Positions 49,973 through 59,327 of a stretch of DNA of 64,000 nucleotides are shown here, piece by piece. Each line of letters opens with the position of its first letter. Position 1 is the stretch's first letter. Position numbers and translations under genes: made by a program. The notes beneath the pieces were generated by a model. That model was not told the DNA's origin. It was given only the letters and a program-made list of their open reading frames with translations, and made no database searches. Source of the stretch: Enoplolaimus lenunculus (Eukaryota; Nematoda; Enoplea; Enoplida; Thoracostomopsidae); contig JASANG010004025.1 in NCBI GenBank assembly GCA_030248215.1, positions 1 to 64,000 of the forward strand. Reading direction: 5' to 3'.

Positions 49973-50230
49973 GTTGTTGTTGTTGTTGTTGTGGTCGCTA
50001 TATGATCGCGTGATGACTGGTGACTTCCGGGTTGTTGTTAACGTTGAATGGTCGACGCTAAGCAGCAGCAGGCACCGATGATTCCAATTGGCGACAATCA
50101 AGTCGACACCAACACGGCGATGGCTGTTGTAATAAGTGATATTTAAAAAGTCTTCGAACAGTTGACTTACGTAAACAATCGATATCAGAACGAGTAAACG
50201 CTGATAAATAATGCGACACACAATTTGCAT
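44316..50230 (-). CDS. BMP2/4 (Dpp)-like TGF-beta ligand with giant prodomain
   Basis: Exon 1 50230-48742, donor GTAAGC; exon 2 46732-44316, acceptor ATTTCAG; phase 1 junction; 1301 residues against about 400 for most BMP2/4. Start chosen at the ATG that opens a signal peptide (MQIVCRIIYQRLLVLISIVY). TTTCAG just upstream (50253-50258) may join a 5-prime UTR exon. Prodomain motifs flank the intron as in BMP2/4: VPEYVKQLYRLM (429 on) and DTVRSF before it, YFDLTSVP and SELRLHVP after it. Low-complexity inserts: poly-Asn about 80-102 and 731-757, Gln-rich about 878-895 and 946-975, a His/Arg-rich stretch, and Arg-rich sequence before the ligand. A convertase site RRFR lies at 1181-1184. The ligand (1200-1301) has seven cysteines and BMP2/4-like IPTQLSPISLLYYDE. 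It should be a secreted dimeric receptor ligand. Orthology to BMP2/4 rather than another BMP is likely but not proved. Confidence 0.92.
46761..47150. mobile_element. E-family MITE in the BMP intron, near the acceptor
   Basis: Degenerate ends (CCGAGAGCAACCGGAATT and TTTCAATTGTACCCTG). Flanks GTACCTAA (46753-46760) and GTATCTAA (47151-47158) agree at seven of eight. The edge lies 26 bp upstream of the AG of exon 2. Confidence 0.75.
47514..47949. mobile_element. E-family MITE in the BMP intron
   Basis: CAGAGTTCCAACCGGAAC and AATTTCAGGTTGAACACTG are the ends. The flanks contain TAAATTTC and TAAATTTG. It is of the same subtype as the element upstream of exon 1. Confidence 0.65.
48100..48255. mobile_element. 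G-family MITE in the BMP intron, degenerate
   Basis: CAGGCCAGTAGCCAGCCAGC starts the copy. The right end is hard to place. Confidence 0.55.
48675..48722. repeat. AAAC tetranucleotide repeat
   Basis: About 11 units in the BMP intron, starting about 20 bp from the exon 1 donor. Confidence 0.9.
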
Positions 50231-50287
50231 TTTATCGACATTATTATGCAATCTGAAATAGTAACAAAAAAAGCATACGAACACCAA

Positions 50288-50685
50288 CAAGGCTCCAACA
50301 GAAACAAAAGTTTTACCGGAACAACAATTGAAATCGTTTACAGGACCTGGAACTAGAACCGGAGTTTGAAATAAATATTCATCACCGAATTACTCTGTTG
50401 ATCGTTTTAGTAAACTTCTTCAATACAGGTTCAAACGAATGTTTAGCTATTTCATCATCAAGTTTTGCGAAAACACATCAGAAACGGTCTATTAACAAAA
50501 TTAAACTGTTTGTAAAAAACACTCGTTTCGAAATAACAATTTTTCAACGCCAAAATTTACAATATTTAAATGATTATTACTTATTTGCCGCAGAACCGTA
50601 AAAATTCCGGAATGCAGGAACAGGAAACAAGAACTGAATTTTTGCAGGCATTCCGGCCGGAACAGGAATTCCGGTTGAACCCTTA
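50288..50685. mobile_element. E-family MITE just upstream of BMP exon 1
   Basis: TTTTACCGGAACAACAATTG and GGAATTCCGGTTGAACCCTT identify it. The left terminus is degenerate. It ends about 30 bp upstream of the acceptor-like TTTCAG at 50253-50258. Confidence 0.65.
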
Positions 50686-51821
50686 TAAAAACACAATGAT
50701 GCAGCCGGATGTTAAAACTTAGCACGACTTGAGCGATATTTTTGCCGACCGAATTTTCAGATGGCGGCAAATATTACTCGGATACGAGTCGTTTCGGTTA
50801 GAGCTTTAGCCAGAGTTTGCTCAAAAATGGTCTATTCCGGGAAAAATTTTCCAAGCACTGGCTTCTACTGACCAACCGCAGCGTTAACCATTTTTGTCGC
50901 CCAAAAATTTGACAACTTTGATGTTGAAAATTGACACTTTTCAGCAGCGATGGATCCTAGATCCTTTAAAGAGAAATATGAGGTATTGATTAGGGAAGGG
51001 ACACTACCCTACCATCAGGTAGGATTTATGTCTAAATTATTAAAACTTTTTCTACGTGAATCGCAAAATTCGTAGTGCCGGAGCAGACAGGGTTGGGAGC
51101 TCGCTCCAAACTGCAGGGTGGAACCCCCAAAGTAGATGTGGATTCAGAATTCATCGGTTTCTGATCTGAGGTTGTTCGAACTCACGTTTGCGTTTGATAG
51201 ATGTAAGGCCACCCGTCTATAAACGTTGTCACACAAAAAGTTGCAAAATGGTGTGAATCTTGAACGTGAACCCATGTTTAAAATGAATCACACTTCGACC
51301 GCAGCGCGATTTTTTAACATTTTCTGTTAAAGTAGCTGAACAGCTCATGTTTTGGTAAAACTTATACAATCTTCATATGCTCCAACCAGGTAAAGACAGC
51401 AACCGGCACATCTCACTTCAAAGCTGTTACTACCATTCCTGAATATTTGATTTTCAGTTATCTCAATTTAAATTGTAGGCCAACGAGTGTAGCGAGCGAG
51501 ACAATTTGCCATTTGGCAACCTGGTGGTTATTTTAAGATCTGTGTAGTACAAGGAACCATTAAAACAATCACAGCAACGTTGAACAGTGTCCAAACCTCG
51601 CGAGCGTAGCGAACGACAATTTAGATGCATTTAGAAATTTTGGCGGTTTATTTCAACCGGTTAAGGTGTAGCCCCATCCAAATGGCGGCACGGGGGCAGT
51701 TCCTCCGACCCTGAAAGTGAAAATATGTACGCCAACGTTTAAAAAAAGTTATATAACAAAACATCGAAAACCACCCATTTCCGTCAAAACAAATAATAAC
51801 AGTAATAGTAGATTCATTGCG
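50686..51821. other. Gap with a weak repeat shared with 2.9 kb
   Basis: GCAGACAGGGTTGGGAGCTC (about 51080) and GCGAGCGTAGCGAACGACAA (about 51600) echo a segment at 2905-2970. No gene seen. Confidence 0.35.
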
Positions 51822-51932
51822 TTAGGGTTGCGCTATACTTGACGTCCGACTCCGTCCGACTACGTCCGTCTTCCGTACGGCGCCATCCGTCACCCATACA
51901 GCACCGGACGTCAAGTATAACACAATCCTTAT
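51822..51932. mobile_element. V-family MITE, compact copy
   Basis: TAGGGTTGCGCTATACTTGA and TCAAGTATAACACAATCCTTA are 20-bp inverted ends. Only about 70 bp of CCGTCCGACTCCGTCCG-like sequence lies between, so this is close to the minimal element. Confidence 0.78.
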
Positions 51933-52125
51933 ACTAATACACTGTGATATATGTTGGACTGGTGCCCGTAAACAAATGTAATACAGTACGTACGCTGTAA
52001 AAACAACGCTATGCAAATTATTTATCGGCAAAGGACACATACACAAACTGATCACATATATACTAACATACAAATGCATTACGATTTTTAAGATATCGTT
52101 TGATGTGCCGATTGTATTTGATGTG

Positions 52126-52291
52126 AGGGCCTGTAGCCAAAGGCGTTGGGGTGGGGGGCTCAACCCGCCGTGGTTAAATGTTTGCCCCCCTTGAAAATTG
52201 TCAATTTCGCTTGTAAGTCAACCAAAAACCATTGTATGCCCGTCCTGAGAAAATTTTAGCCCCCATAGAGCAAGGTGAGCTGGCTACGGAC
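52126..52291. mobile_element. G-family MITE
   Basis: GGGCCTGTAGCCAAAGGCG and AGGTGAGCTGGCTACGGAC are the ends. Confidence 0.7.
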
Positions 52292-52398
52292 ATATAGATG
52301 TAGCGGTCTCAACATGTCAAAGTTGCTCCATATTTTCGAATATTTTGTTTTCAATAGATTTTCTGGTATTGGCGTAACCTAGATTTTTACAGAGGGGT

Positions 52399-52556
52399 GC
52401 GGCCCCGTAGCCAAGAGTGGGGGTATGAGAGACTCAACCCTCCCTGGAAAAATGTTGACCTTCCCTAGAAAATTTTCAAATTCGCCTGTAAGTCAACGAA
52501 ATCCCTCGTATGCCCCTCAATAATTTTTAGCCCCTTTAGGAAGTTGAGCTGGCTAA
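52399..52556. mobile_element. G-family MITE, joined to a D element
   Basis: GCGGCCCCGTAGCCAAGAG opens it. It closes at GTTGAGCTGGCTAAGC, where D-family sequence takes over. Confidence 0.65.
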
Positions 52557-52757
52557 GCACCTATTACCCGTTGGCGATAGGTGTTGTAACTTTCGAACCA
52601 GACAATGGCGAGATTTGAAATACAGCACATTTATTGCATTCAATTTATTCTACTTCTATGCAAATTTTGAGATCTGCAATTGCAGCAGTTCGTTAGTTTG
52701 AAAACCTATTACTAACTCATGATAAGTCCTAAATGCATTTGAAAATATGGGCCCTAG
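52557..52757. mobile_element. D-family MITE, left end truncated
   Basis: ACTTTCGAACCAGACAATGG and AGTTTGAAAACCTATTACTA match the copy at 59.1 kb. The right end AAATATGGGCCCTA is intact. Confidence 0.65.
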
Positions 52758-52866
52758 TCTTAGGTAAATTATATAGTGTTGTGGATAGCGCCGATACTAG
52801 CACCTCCCCACCCTCAAAGAGGGCATATTACAGTATTATAAGTCTTGTAAATTAATTACTCTCAAA

Positions 52867-53254
52867 CAGGGTGCAACCGGAATTATAAAATACCGGAACC
52901 GGAAAGTTAAAAAATACCGGAACCGGAAAACAAAAAATTACTGTTACCAAAAAATTCACTTTTAACGCTATTTTATCTCTTTTAACTGTGTATAAACACC
53001 ATTTAGTATGCCAAAATCCTGAAACACATGCAATAAAGCTGGAAACATATGATCAATTATGAAGTATGACACAAATTAAAAAAATTTTGGGCAATACGCA
53101 TTCAGACAATTGTAAGAAAATAAGTTAGAATAATATGTCAATTTTTCTTAAATTTTCGCATGACAAAAATTGTCAATACCGAAAATACCGGAAAATTCCG
53201 GTGGAAAATACCGGCGGATTTCCCTACCGGAACCGGAATTCCGGTTGCACCCTG
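52867..53254. mobile_element. E-family MITE with perfect 8-bp target duplication
   Basis: Best E copy: CAGGGTGCAACCGGAATTAT to AATTCCGGTTGCACCCTG. CTCTCAAA is repeated exactly at 52859-52866 and 53255-53262. The terminal CAGGGTGC and the 8-bp duplication place the family with hAT. Confidence 0.87.
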
Positions 53255-53992
53255 CTCTCAAACCTAACAACCCACAATTACTAAAATATATTTTCTCAAA
53301 CCCACTCAAGAAGCAATTACTTTCACGACGCCCCCTCTCGTTGTCATGCTTTCTTTTGGCCAGGCGGTAACGCCTCCAAATATGAGTGAATTCAACATTT
53401 AATTACTGCCGTTACGTTATGTTTTACTTGCAATTAAAAACACATGCGCCATATTAAAAAATACATTAACGCTTATTATAACACATCTCTCATGGCGTTA
53501 TGTTATTGCAATAAATGCAGTCACTGGAAGACACTTTATACAGCCATATTGTAGTTGCAGCAGCAGTAGCAAACAGTAGTGGTAAATTACAGAAATTACT
53601 AACGGGACGCCGTCCAATATGCAACAATGAAACACCAAAGGTGCCTCAAAACGAAGCGACCATTGAAGCCAAATACAGTTTTCGTACTAAATCTTAATAT
53701 AGAAAATTTTGGTTTCGCAATTGTGTTTCGAAGGATTTGGCGTCGGGATCCGCCCATTGGATGAACAATGATAATAGAGATAGGTATACTTATGTGTGAG
53801 TAAACATTTGTGTTTACCCAATGATCGATGGCAATGTATCAAAAATAACATAAAAACAACGAAAGTCAATATATATACTTAGGCAAACTGCACAAACACA
53901 AATTCGCACCTCTTACTAAAAGTCAAAGCTCAACGTTTGTGATTGGCCAGCTACTAATAAAGTGATACAGCTAATTAGCCAGGGCCAATGTT

Positions 53993-54191
53993 AGTTTTAG
54001 GGCCGTCCCGGTTTGTGATGGGTCTGTAAAGGAGTAGGCTTTTACATTCTAGACTACATTTTTTGTTTCGTCTTAGGAATATGCATTTGCAACGGTTAGG
54101 CTTCGGCTTAGGAATATGCATTTGCAACGCTTAGGCATAGGCTTAGGAATATGTTTAATCTACTGTTACGGCCCTAAAAGTAACATTGGCC
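53993..54191 (-). mobile_element. T-family MITE, ACTTTTA-type ends
   Basis: GGCCAATGTTAGTTTTAGGG and CTAAAAGTAACATTGGCC are the ends. It holds two GAATATGCATTTGCAACG units, the unit type that is expanded at 41.2 kb. Confidence 0.78.
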
Positions 54192-54323
54192 ATAACAAGC
54201 TTTTGTATACTTTCCCCTACATTCGTAGTAACGACCTTGGCTTTAAGTAAAGCATATCGTAAACCTAAACTTGTCAAGTAAACGTGTACGTACAAGAGCC
54301 TAGTAATCAACTGGAGAATTGAA

Positions 54324-54425
54324 GCGGGCCTGTAGCCAAGGGGGGGGGCAGGGGTGGCTCAGCCCCCCTGGAAAAATTTTACTCCCACCTACAAAGTTTT
54401 CAACCTTGCTTGTAAGTTATGAGTT
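54324..54425. mobile_element. G-family MITE, left half
   Basis: GCGGGCCTGTAGCCAAGGG begins it. The copy breaks off after CTTGCTTGTAAGTTATGAG. Confidence 0.6.
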
Positions 54426-54659
54426 GAAACAATTTCAAAGAGTCAGTGGTACGAAATCAAATTGGCGTTGTAATATTTGAAGCTTTCGACTCAAAAACAC
54501 AACAAAACGAAAAAAAAAACTCGTTCACCAAACGAAATTCCCCAACGGATAACAATTGCCACTCGACAAGGAGCAGATATCAGCCGATCCTCTTGACTTT
54601 GATCCGCCACTGAAAAAAAGACGTGTTGCCCCTGTTTGAAGTTTTGCACAAAGTTAATG

Positions 54660-54732
54660 ACACACGCCGGGAATCGAATCTCGGCCCTCTTGCGCTCGAG
54701 CCAAGCATGCTACTACTACACCACGCAGTCAT
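54660..54732 (-). tRNA. tRNA-like sequence, probably a pseudogene
   Basis: Minus strand: TGCGTGGTGTAGTAGTAGCA (D-arm region), a CTTG/CAAG anticodon stem with loop CTCGAGC, and a T arm CCGAGATTCGATTCCCGG. It would read as anticodon CGA, but the acceptor stem pairs poorly. Confidence 0.35.
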
Positions 54733-54850
54733 TGTAACAACTTCTTATACCGGTATATGTGCACAGGTATGGCAAAATTTGCTTTACATACACTTACGTG
54801 CACATGTATAGACAAAGCGAACTGTGATTCAAGACTCGAACAGTTGACCT

Positions 54851-55016
54851 CAGGCCCGTACCCAGCTCACCTTGCTGGGGGGGGGGCTAAAAATTGTTCA
54901 GGAGGGGCATTCAAAGGCGTTTAATGACTTGCAAGCAAAGTTGAAAATTTTCTAGGGGCCCAAAATTTTTTAAGGGGAACTCTCAGCCGCCCTGGCCCCT
55001 TCTTGACTACACGGGT
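54851..55016. mobile_element. G-family MITE
   Basis: CAGGCCCGTACCCAGCTCACC gives the clearest left end of the family. The right end is degraded (CTTGACTACACGGG). Confidence 0.68.
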
Positions 55017-55220
55017 TCGATTGACCCACTTGCTCGGCAACCCACTACAGTTATCGAGGTCTGTTCAGTTATGCCTTTACCAGTTGTCGTGGGCACAAAA
55101 CACGACTCATTGCCTTCAATCACCCAGCCGAGACTGTAAGCTCAAATCAACCAACACAGGTTTTTGAGTATCAACTTGTGTTCGTTAACAATAATCCATA
55201 TACATCGCACCAAATATAAT

Positions 55221-55403
55221 GGACCCATGTATAGAACAGGGCCGGATCGTTTTCTGGAGAGGTTATAATAGAGTCAGTTTAATCTTTAGACTAGTTTTTT
55301 GCTTAGGCTTACGCTTAGGAATAGGCTCATCCATACGCTTAGGCTAAGGCTTAGGAATATGCGTATACCACTGTTTCGCGGCTCTGTTCTATACATCGTA
55401 CCA
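55221..55403 (-). mobile_element. T-family MITE
   Basis: GGACCCATGTATAGAACAGG and CTGTTCTATACATCGTACC are the ends. Flanks AATATAAT and AATATCAT differ at one base. Confidence 0.72.
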
Positions 55404-55589
55404 AATATCATGTATCATCAATATTCATGTCACTATCAATTATCTCATACACTAATCTTTCACTTATCAAAGCAAAGAGCAGCCTTGAATTTTACACTGC
55501 TCAACTTGCAAAATCCCTTCCGGCGTAAATTGGTTTAGTTTTTTTACTGCTTTCAAATTGCAACATTTTGCGGTAAAGATAAATAAAAC

Positions 55590-55773
55590 GACCACTGTTA
55601 CTTTTAGGGGGCGTAACAGTAGATTAAGCGTATTCCTCCTAAGCGCAAGCCTAAGCGTTGCAAAAGTGTGTTCCTAAGCCTAAGCCTAAGCAAAAGCAAT
55701 GTAATCTGGAATCTAAACCGTGTCTTTTATGGACCCATCATAAACCTGGACGCCCCTTAAAGTAACATTGACC
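55590..55773 (+). mobile_element. T-family MITE, ACTTTTA-type ends
   Basis: GACCACTGTTACTTTTAGG and CCCCTTAAAGTAACATTGACC bound a copy with a short array. Confidence 0.7.
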
Positions 55774-55817
55774 AACACATAAATACTTATCAAAAAACTA
55801 TTAAATATAGAAATGGT

Positions 55818-55978
55818 GCCGGGCCCGTAGCTAAGGATGGGGGGGCAGGGGAAAATTTTTTGCCCCCCCCTCAGAAGTTTCCAACCTTGCTTGTAACTCA
55901 TTGTAAACCCTTGAATGCCGCTCCTGAATAATATTTAGACCCCCCCTCCCCTAGCATGGTGAGCTGGCTACGGGCCTG
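55818..55978. mobile_element. G-family MITE
   Basis: CCGGGCCCGTAGCTAAGGAT and GTGAGCTGGCTACGGGCCTG are well-kept inverted ends. Confidence 0.75.
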
Positions 55979-56235
55979 GGTGCTTCATCTGGGACGCGTT
56001 TATAGTTTCCGTTGGTGGTTTATCTGGGACACATTTATAGTTTCCGTTGTGGTGTCAACTCGTGCAAATTTAGCCAACTCTTCGCAATTTAATAACATAT
56101 TCAATTAGGTATATGCTATAAAACTGAAACGCTCTTGTACACCTTCTCCAGTATTTTAACTTAAGACGTAGAGTAATTCTAAGTTAAGCAGTACGTACCA
56201 TATAGAGCGCTTCAGGAAAATTTTGCCGCAGATGC

Positions 56236-56306
56236 GGTGGGGCTCGAAGCCACGATGTACGGTTGACCGGTTCGCTGCTCTAACCATTGAGCTACGCAGC
56301 CATGCA
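56236..56306 (-). tRNA. tRNA-like sequence, pseudogene or SINE head
   Basis: Minus strand: acceptor half GCTGCG pairs with CGCATC at five of six positions, the D arm is GCTC AATGGTTA GAGC and the T arm is GTGGC TTCGAGC CCCAC. The anticodon stem is poor. It resembles the sequence at 42311. Confidence 0.4.
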
Positions 56307-56313
56307 AACTTTT

Positions 56314-56732
56314 CGCTATGTATAGAACATGGCCGGAACAGTAGTATAAGCATATCGCAAAGCGTAAGCCTAGGCGTAAAGATGAGCCTATTCCTAAACC
56401 TAAGCCTACGCGTAAGGATGAGCCTATTCCTAAGCATAAGCCTAAGCGTAAGGATGAGCCTATTCCTAAGCATAAGCCTAAGCGTAAGGATGAGCCTATT
56501 CCTAAGCATAAGCCTAAGCGTAAGGATGAGCCTATTCCTAAACCTAAGCCTACGCGTAAGGATGAACCTATTCCTAAACCTAAGCCTAAGCGTAAGGATG
56601 AGCCTATTCCTAAGCATAAGCCTAAGCGTACGGATGAGCCTAAGCCTAAGCAAAGAATTTAGTCTAAAGCTTAAACTGACTCTGTTACAGCGCCTCCGGA
56701 AAACGCCCCGTCCCCTGTTCTATACATGGGTC
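56314..56732 (+). mobile_element. T-family MITE expanded by a 36-bp tandem array
   Basis: CTATGTATAGAACATGGCC and CTGTTCTATACATGGGTC are the ends. Inside are seven to eight units of GATGAGCCTATTCCTAAGC plus CTAAGCGTAAG (36 bp). At about 420 bp it is twice the usual length. Confidence 0.83.
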
Positions 56733-56884
56733 GTAAATTTAAATGTAAGGCTTAAATTAGGTTCACCTAAACCATATTTCTTAAACCCTAAACCAGTGTC
56801 GACGCAAAGAACCCAAGCGTCAAACTGAAAACTCGACTACGCAACGGTCGTTAATACAGGTTGACTGTCGAGGCTTCGTTCAAC

Positions 56885-57150
56885 AAATCCAAGTTTATCA
56901 TTGTAAGCGTGTGAAACATGCTTGTCCTGGTGCATATGCAATAAATGCAATGCACATTGTGTTGAGCAGTCGACACATATAGTCGTCAAAAATGCAGTTG
57001 GAGGGGCGGGTTACGTGGCGCAGTGGTAGAGTGCTCGCTTAAGGATCCATATACTGAGAGTTCGATCCCCGCTCTAGCCCGCTTTTCCAGCTGCTTAGTT
57101 AAAAAGGTCTGACGTCTTGCATCCTACCTTGACTGACAATCATACCTGGC
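56885..57150 (+). repeat. S-family tRNA-like element, single copy
   Basis: Matches the element at 25.0 kb along its length. The tRNA-like part 57006-57082 has a fully pairable acceptor (GCGGGTT with AGCCCGC), box A GTGGCGCAGTGGTAGAG and box-B-like AGTTCGATCCCC, but an oversized T loop. GCAGTTGGAGGGGCGGG and CCCGCTTTTCCAGCTGC enclose it as an inverted pair. Confidence 0.75.
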
Positions 57151-57477
57151 GGACATAATCGAAAAATTTGCCAGAATTTAATTTAATGACCATAAATTAA
57201 AGAGTAAATCTGCAAAACCACTACATTTTCTCTAACTGTACAATGTGTGTTAGTGATTTGCTAGACTTTCAGGAGACATCATCCTATTTTAATAACAACG
57301 TACAGTACTATTAAATGCACAAACTCGCAGGATTTGCAAACACAATTTACAACAGAACGCAACGCAAACCACAGAAACCAATCGTATCGTAGTCGTGTTA
57401 TCACTTTAAATACATTATTAATATATTTACACTTAACAAAGATCGATATATATTAACAATACATTCAATGCATAAAT

Positions 57478-57568
57478 ATAAATATATATATTTATATATA
57501 TGTATATATATGTATATATATTTATATATATATGTATATATATGTATATATGTATATATGTATATATC
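57478..57568. repeat. TA-rich microsatellite
   Basis: ATATATTT and ATATATGT units alternate for about 90 bp. Confidence 0.9.
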
Positions 57569-58340
57569 GAAACACTTACATCTTCGAAATAAATGACCCT
57601 AGCGTTACAATCAGCAACTCTGTACCAACGTAAACTACCCGAGTTCCCGTTGCCGAGTCACCGAATTAGCCAACATTTGATTTCGAGACCGTATAAACTT
57701 TACAGTAAGCGACAAAACATTTCGACCTTTACAATATTGATTATTCTAGCGCCTGTATAAGCGCTGTTTTTTCCTTGCTTATCCTTCCAATTTTGACACG
57801 AATCCGTATCCCCCCACTTCCCTTTATGGCACGCAGTCATCTGTAACGGAGGGTCAACTGATAAATTCACACTTACACTCAATTCTGAAATTGTTTTCTG
57901 AACACGAGACTTCAAGTCTACAAAACTCGGCATCTGATATGAACATACGTTATACATACGGAAGCGTCTCAGTGTATTTAAAATGAATATTATACTTGGT
58001 TTGACGTTGCTATCGAATTGGTGTGAGGCGTGCATGTATAGGTCCATGTCAGCCAATGTAGGAACTGACACGTCATGCATTTACAAAGGCGATGAGAAGC
58101 AGGCATACGGTATGGTTCAAACTAGCGGGCTTGGGATTCCGAGGCAAGAGCTCCATAAGTGAGCCCCGTAGCCGGCCGCTGCAACTACTTTTATCGTCGG
58201 CTTTATATGTCCACCGTATAGTGCCGGTTCGCATAGTGCACTGCACTAATATTGCAAATGCACATAACGGATCATCATGTCTCACATGCTGACAGCCTAT
58301 TGTGAATCCAGGACTCCAATACGGAGAGTAGAATGAAAAA
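57569..58340. other. Gap with an inverted S-like fragment
   Basis: Around 58245-58300, TATTGCAAATGCACATAACG and CATGTCTCACATGC match the S-family leader in reverse. An open frame at 57700-58080 has no recognisable feature. Confidence 0.4.
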
Positions 58341-58479
58341 CCATGTATAGAACAGGGCCAGAACAGTAGTATAAGAATATTCCTAAGCCTAAGCCTGAGC
58401 AAAAAATTAGTCTTAAGTTTAAACTGACTCTATTATAGCCCCTCCGGAAAACGATCCGGCACTGTTCTATACATGTGCC
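58341..58479 (+). mobile_element. T-family MITE, short
   Basis: CATGTATAGAACAGGGCC and CACTGTTCTATACATGTGCC. Only about two CCTAAG units remain, so this is close to the minimal form. Confidence 0.7.
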
Positions 58480-58857
58480 TAAAAAACTATAAAATGATAA
58501 AACCATACATGGATACCACAGCATAGTCCCAAGCAGGAACGTTAGGCTTGGATACCCTAACCGCGATACACTGCTAATACACGAAATTACAGCGGTCGAA
58601 GTCGAAAATATGTAATAAATTTAAAAAATTACAAAATTTCATTCCCACGTGTATTTTAAAATGTCAATTACAATTAAAATGCAACAACATCGTTGCAACA
58701 CAATCGAATGCTAAAGTATTTAATACCAATGTGCACTCTCAGGCATTTGGTATGCAACATTAACGCAGAGAAAGCCAACAGAAAAAGCTATTAATGTTGA
58801 TCATCACTGAATGCGTAGGCGAATTTAGCAACATTTTTATTTAATTACATAACTTTT

Positions 58858-59064
58858 GGCCCATGTTAATAGTTTTAAGGCCGTCCCGGTTTCTGGCGGC
58901 TCTATGAAATAGTAGGCTTATATTTTAGACTATATTTGTTTTGCTTAGGCTTAGGCTTAGGCTAACACTTAGGCTTAGGAATACGCTTTTGCAACACTTA
59001 GGCTTAAGCTTAGGCTTAGGAATACGCTTAATCGACTGATACGGCCTTAAAAGTAACATTGGCT
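58858..59064 (-). mobile_element. T-family MITE, ACTTTTA-type ends
   Basis: GGCCCATGTTAATAGTTTTAAGG and CTTAAAAGTAACATTGGC. Two AGGAATACGCTTTTGCAAC-like units are present. Confidence 0.72.
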
Positions 59065-59091
59065 TAATTTTCAAACCTTCGGTATGTACCT

Positions 59092-59327
59092 TAAATTCTA
59101 AGCCCGTATTCTCATATGTGTATAGCACCTATCACCAGTAAATGATTGGTCCTGTAACTTTGGAACATACCCACGGTGAGGTTCGAAATTCAGCACATCG
59201 TTTGGCGTTTAATTTGCACTACTTTTGCAGCAATTTTCAGATCCGCAATTGCAGTTGTTCGTCAGTTTGAAAACCTATCGCTAACTGATGATAGGTGCTA
59301 TATGCATTTGAGAATATGGGCCCTAGA
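59092..59327. mobile_element. D-family MITE
   Basis: GCCCGTATTCTCATATGTGT and ATGCATTTGAGAATATGGGC are inverted ends; the match continues through AGCACCTATCA and TGATAGGTGCT. About 235 bp, non-coding, full-length. Confidence 0.75.

Noticed and set aside
56156-56828. Regular Arg/Leu- and Ser-rich frames of 165 and 201 residues
   Set aside because: The 36-bp unit is a multiple of three and lacks stops, so the T element array stays open on both strands.
57700-58080. 126-residue minus-strand open frame
   Set aside because: No recognisable domain, signal or splice support; cannot be told from chance.
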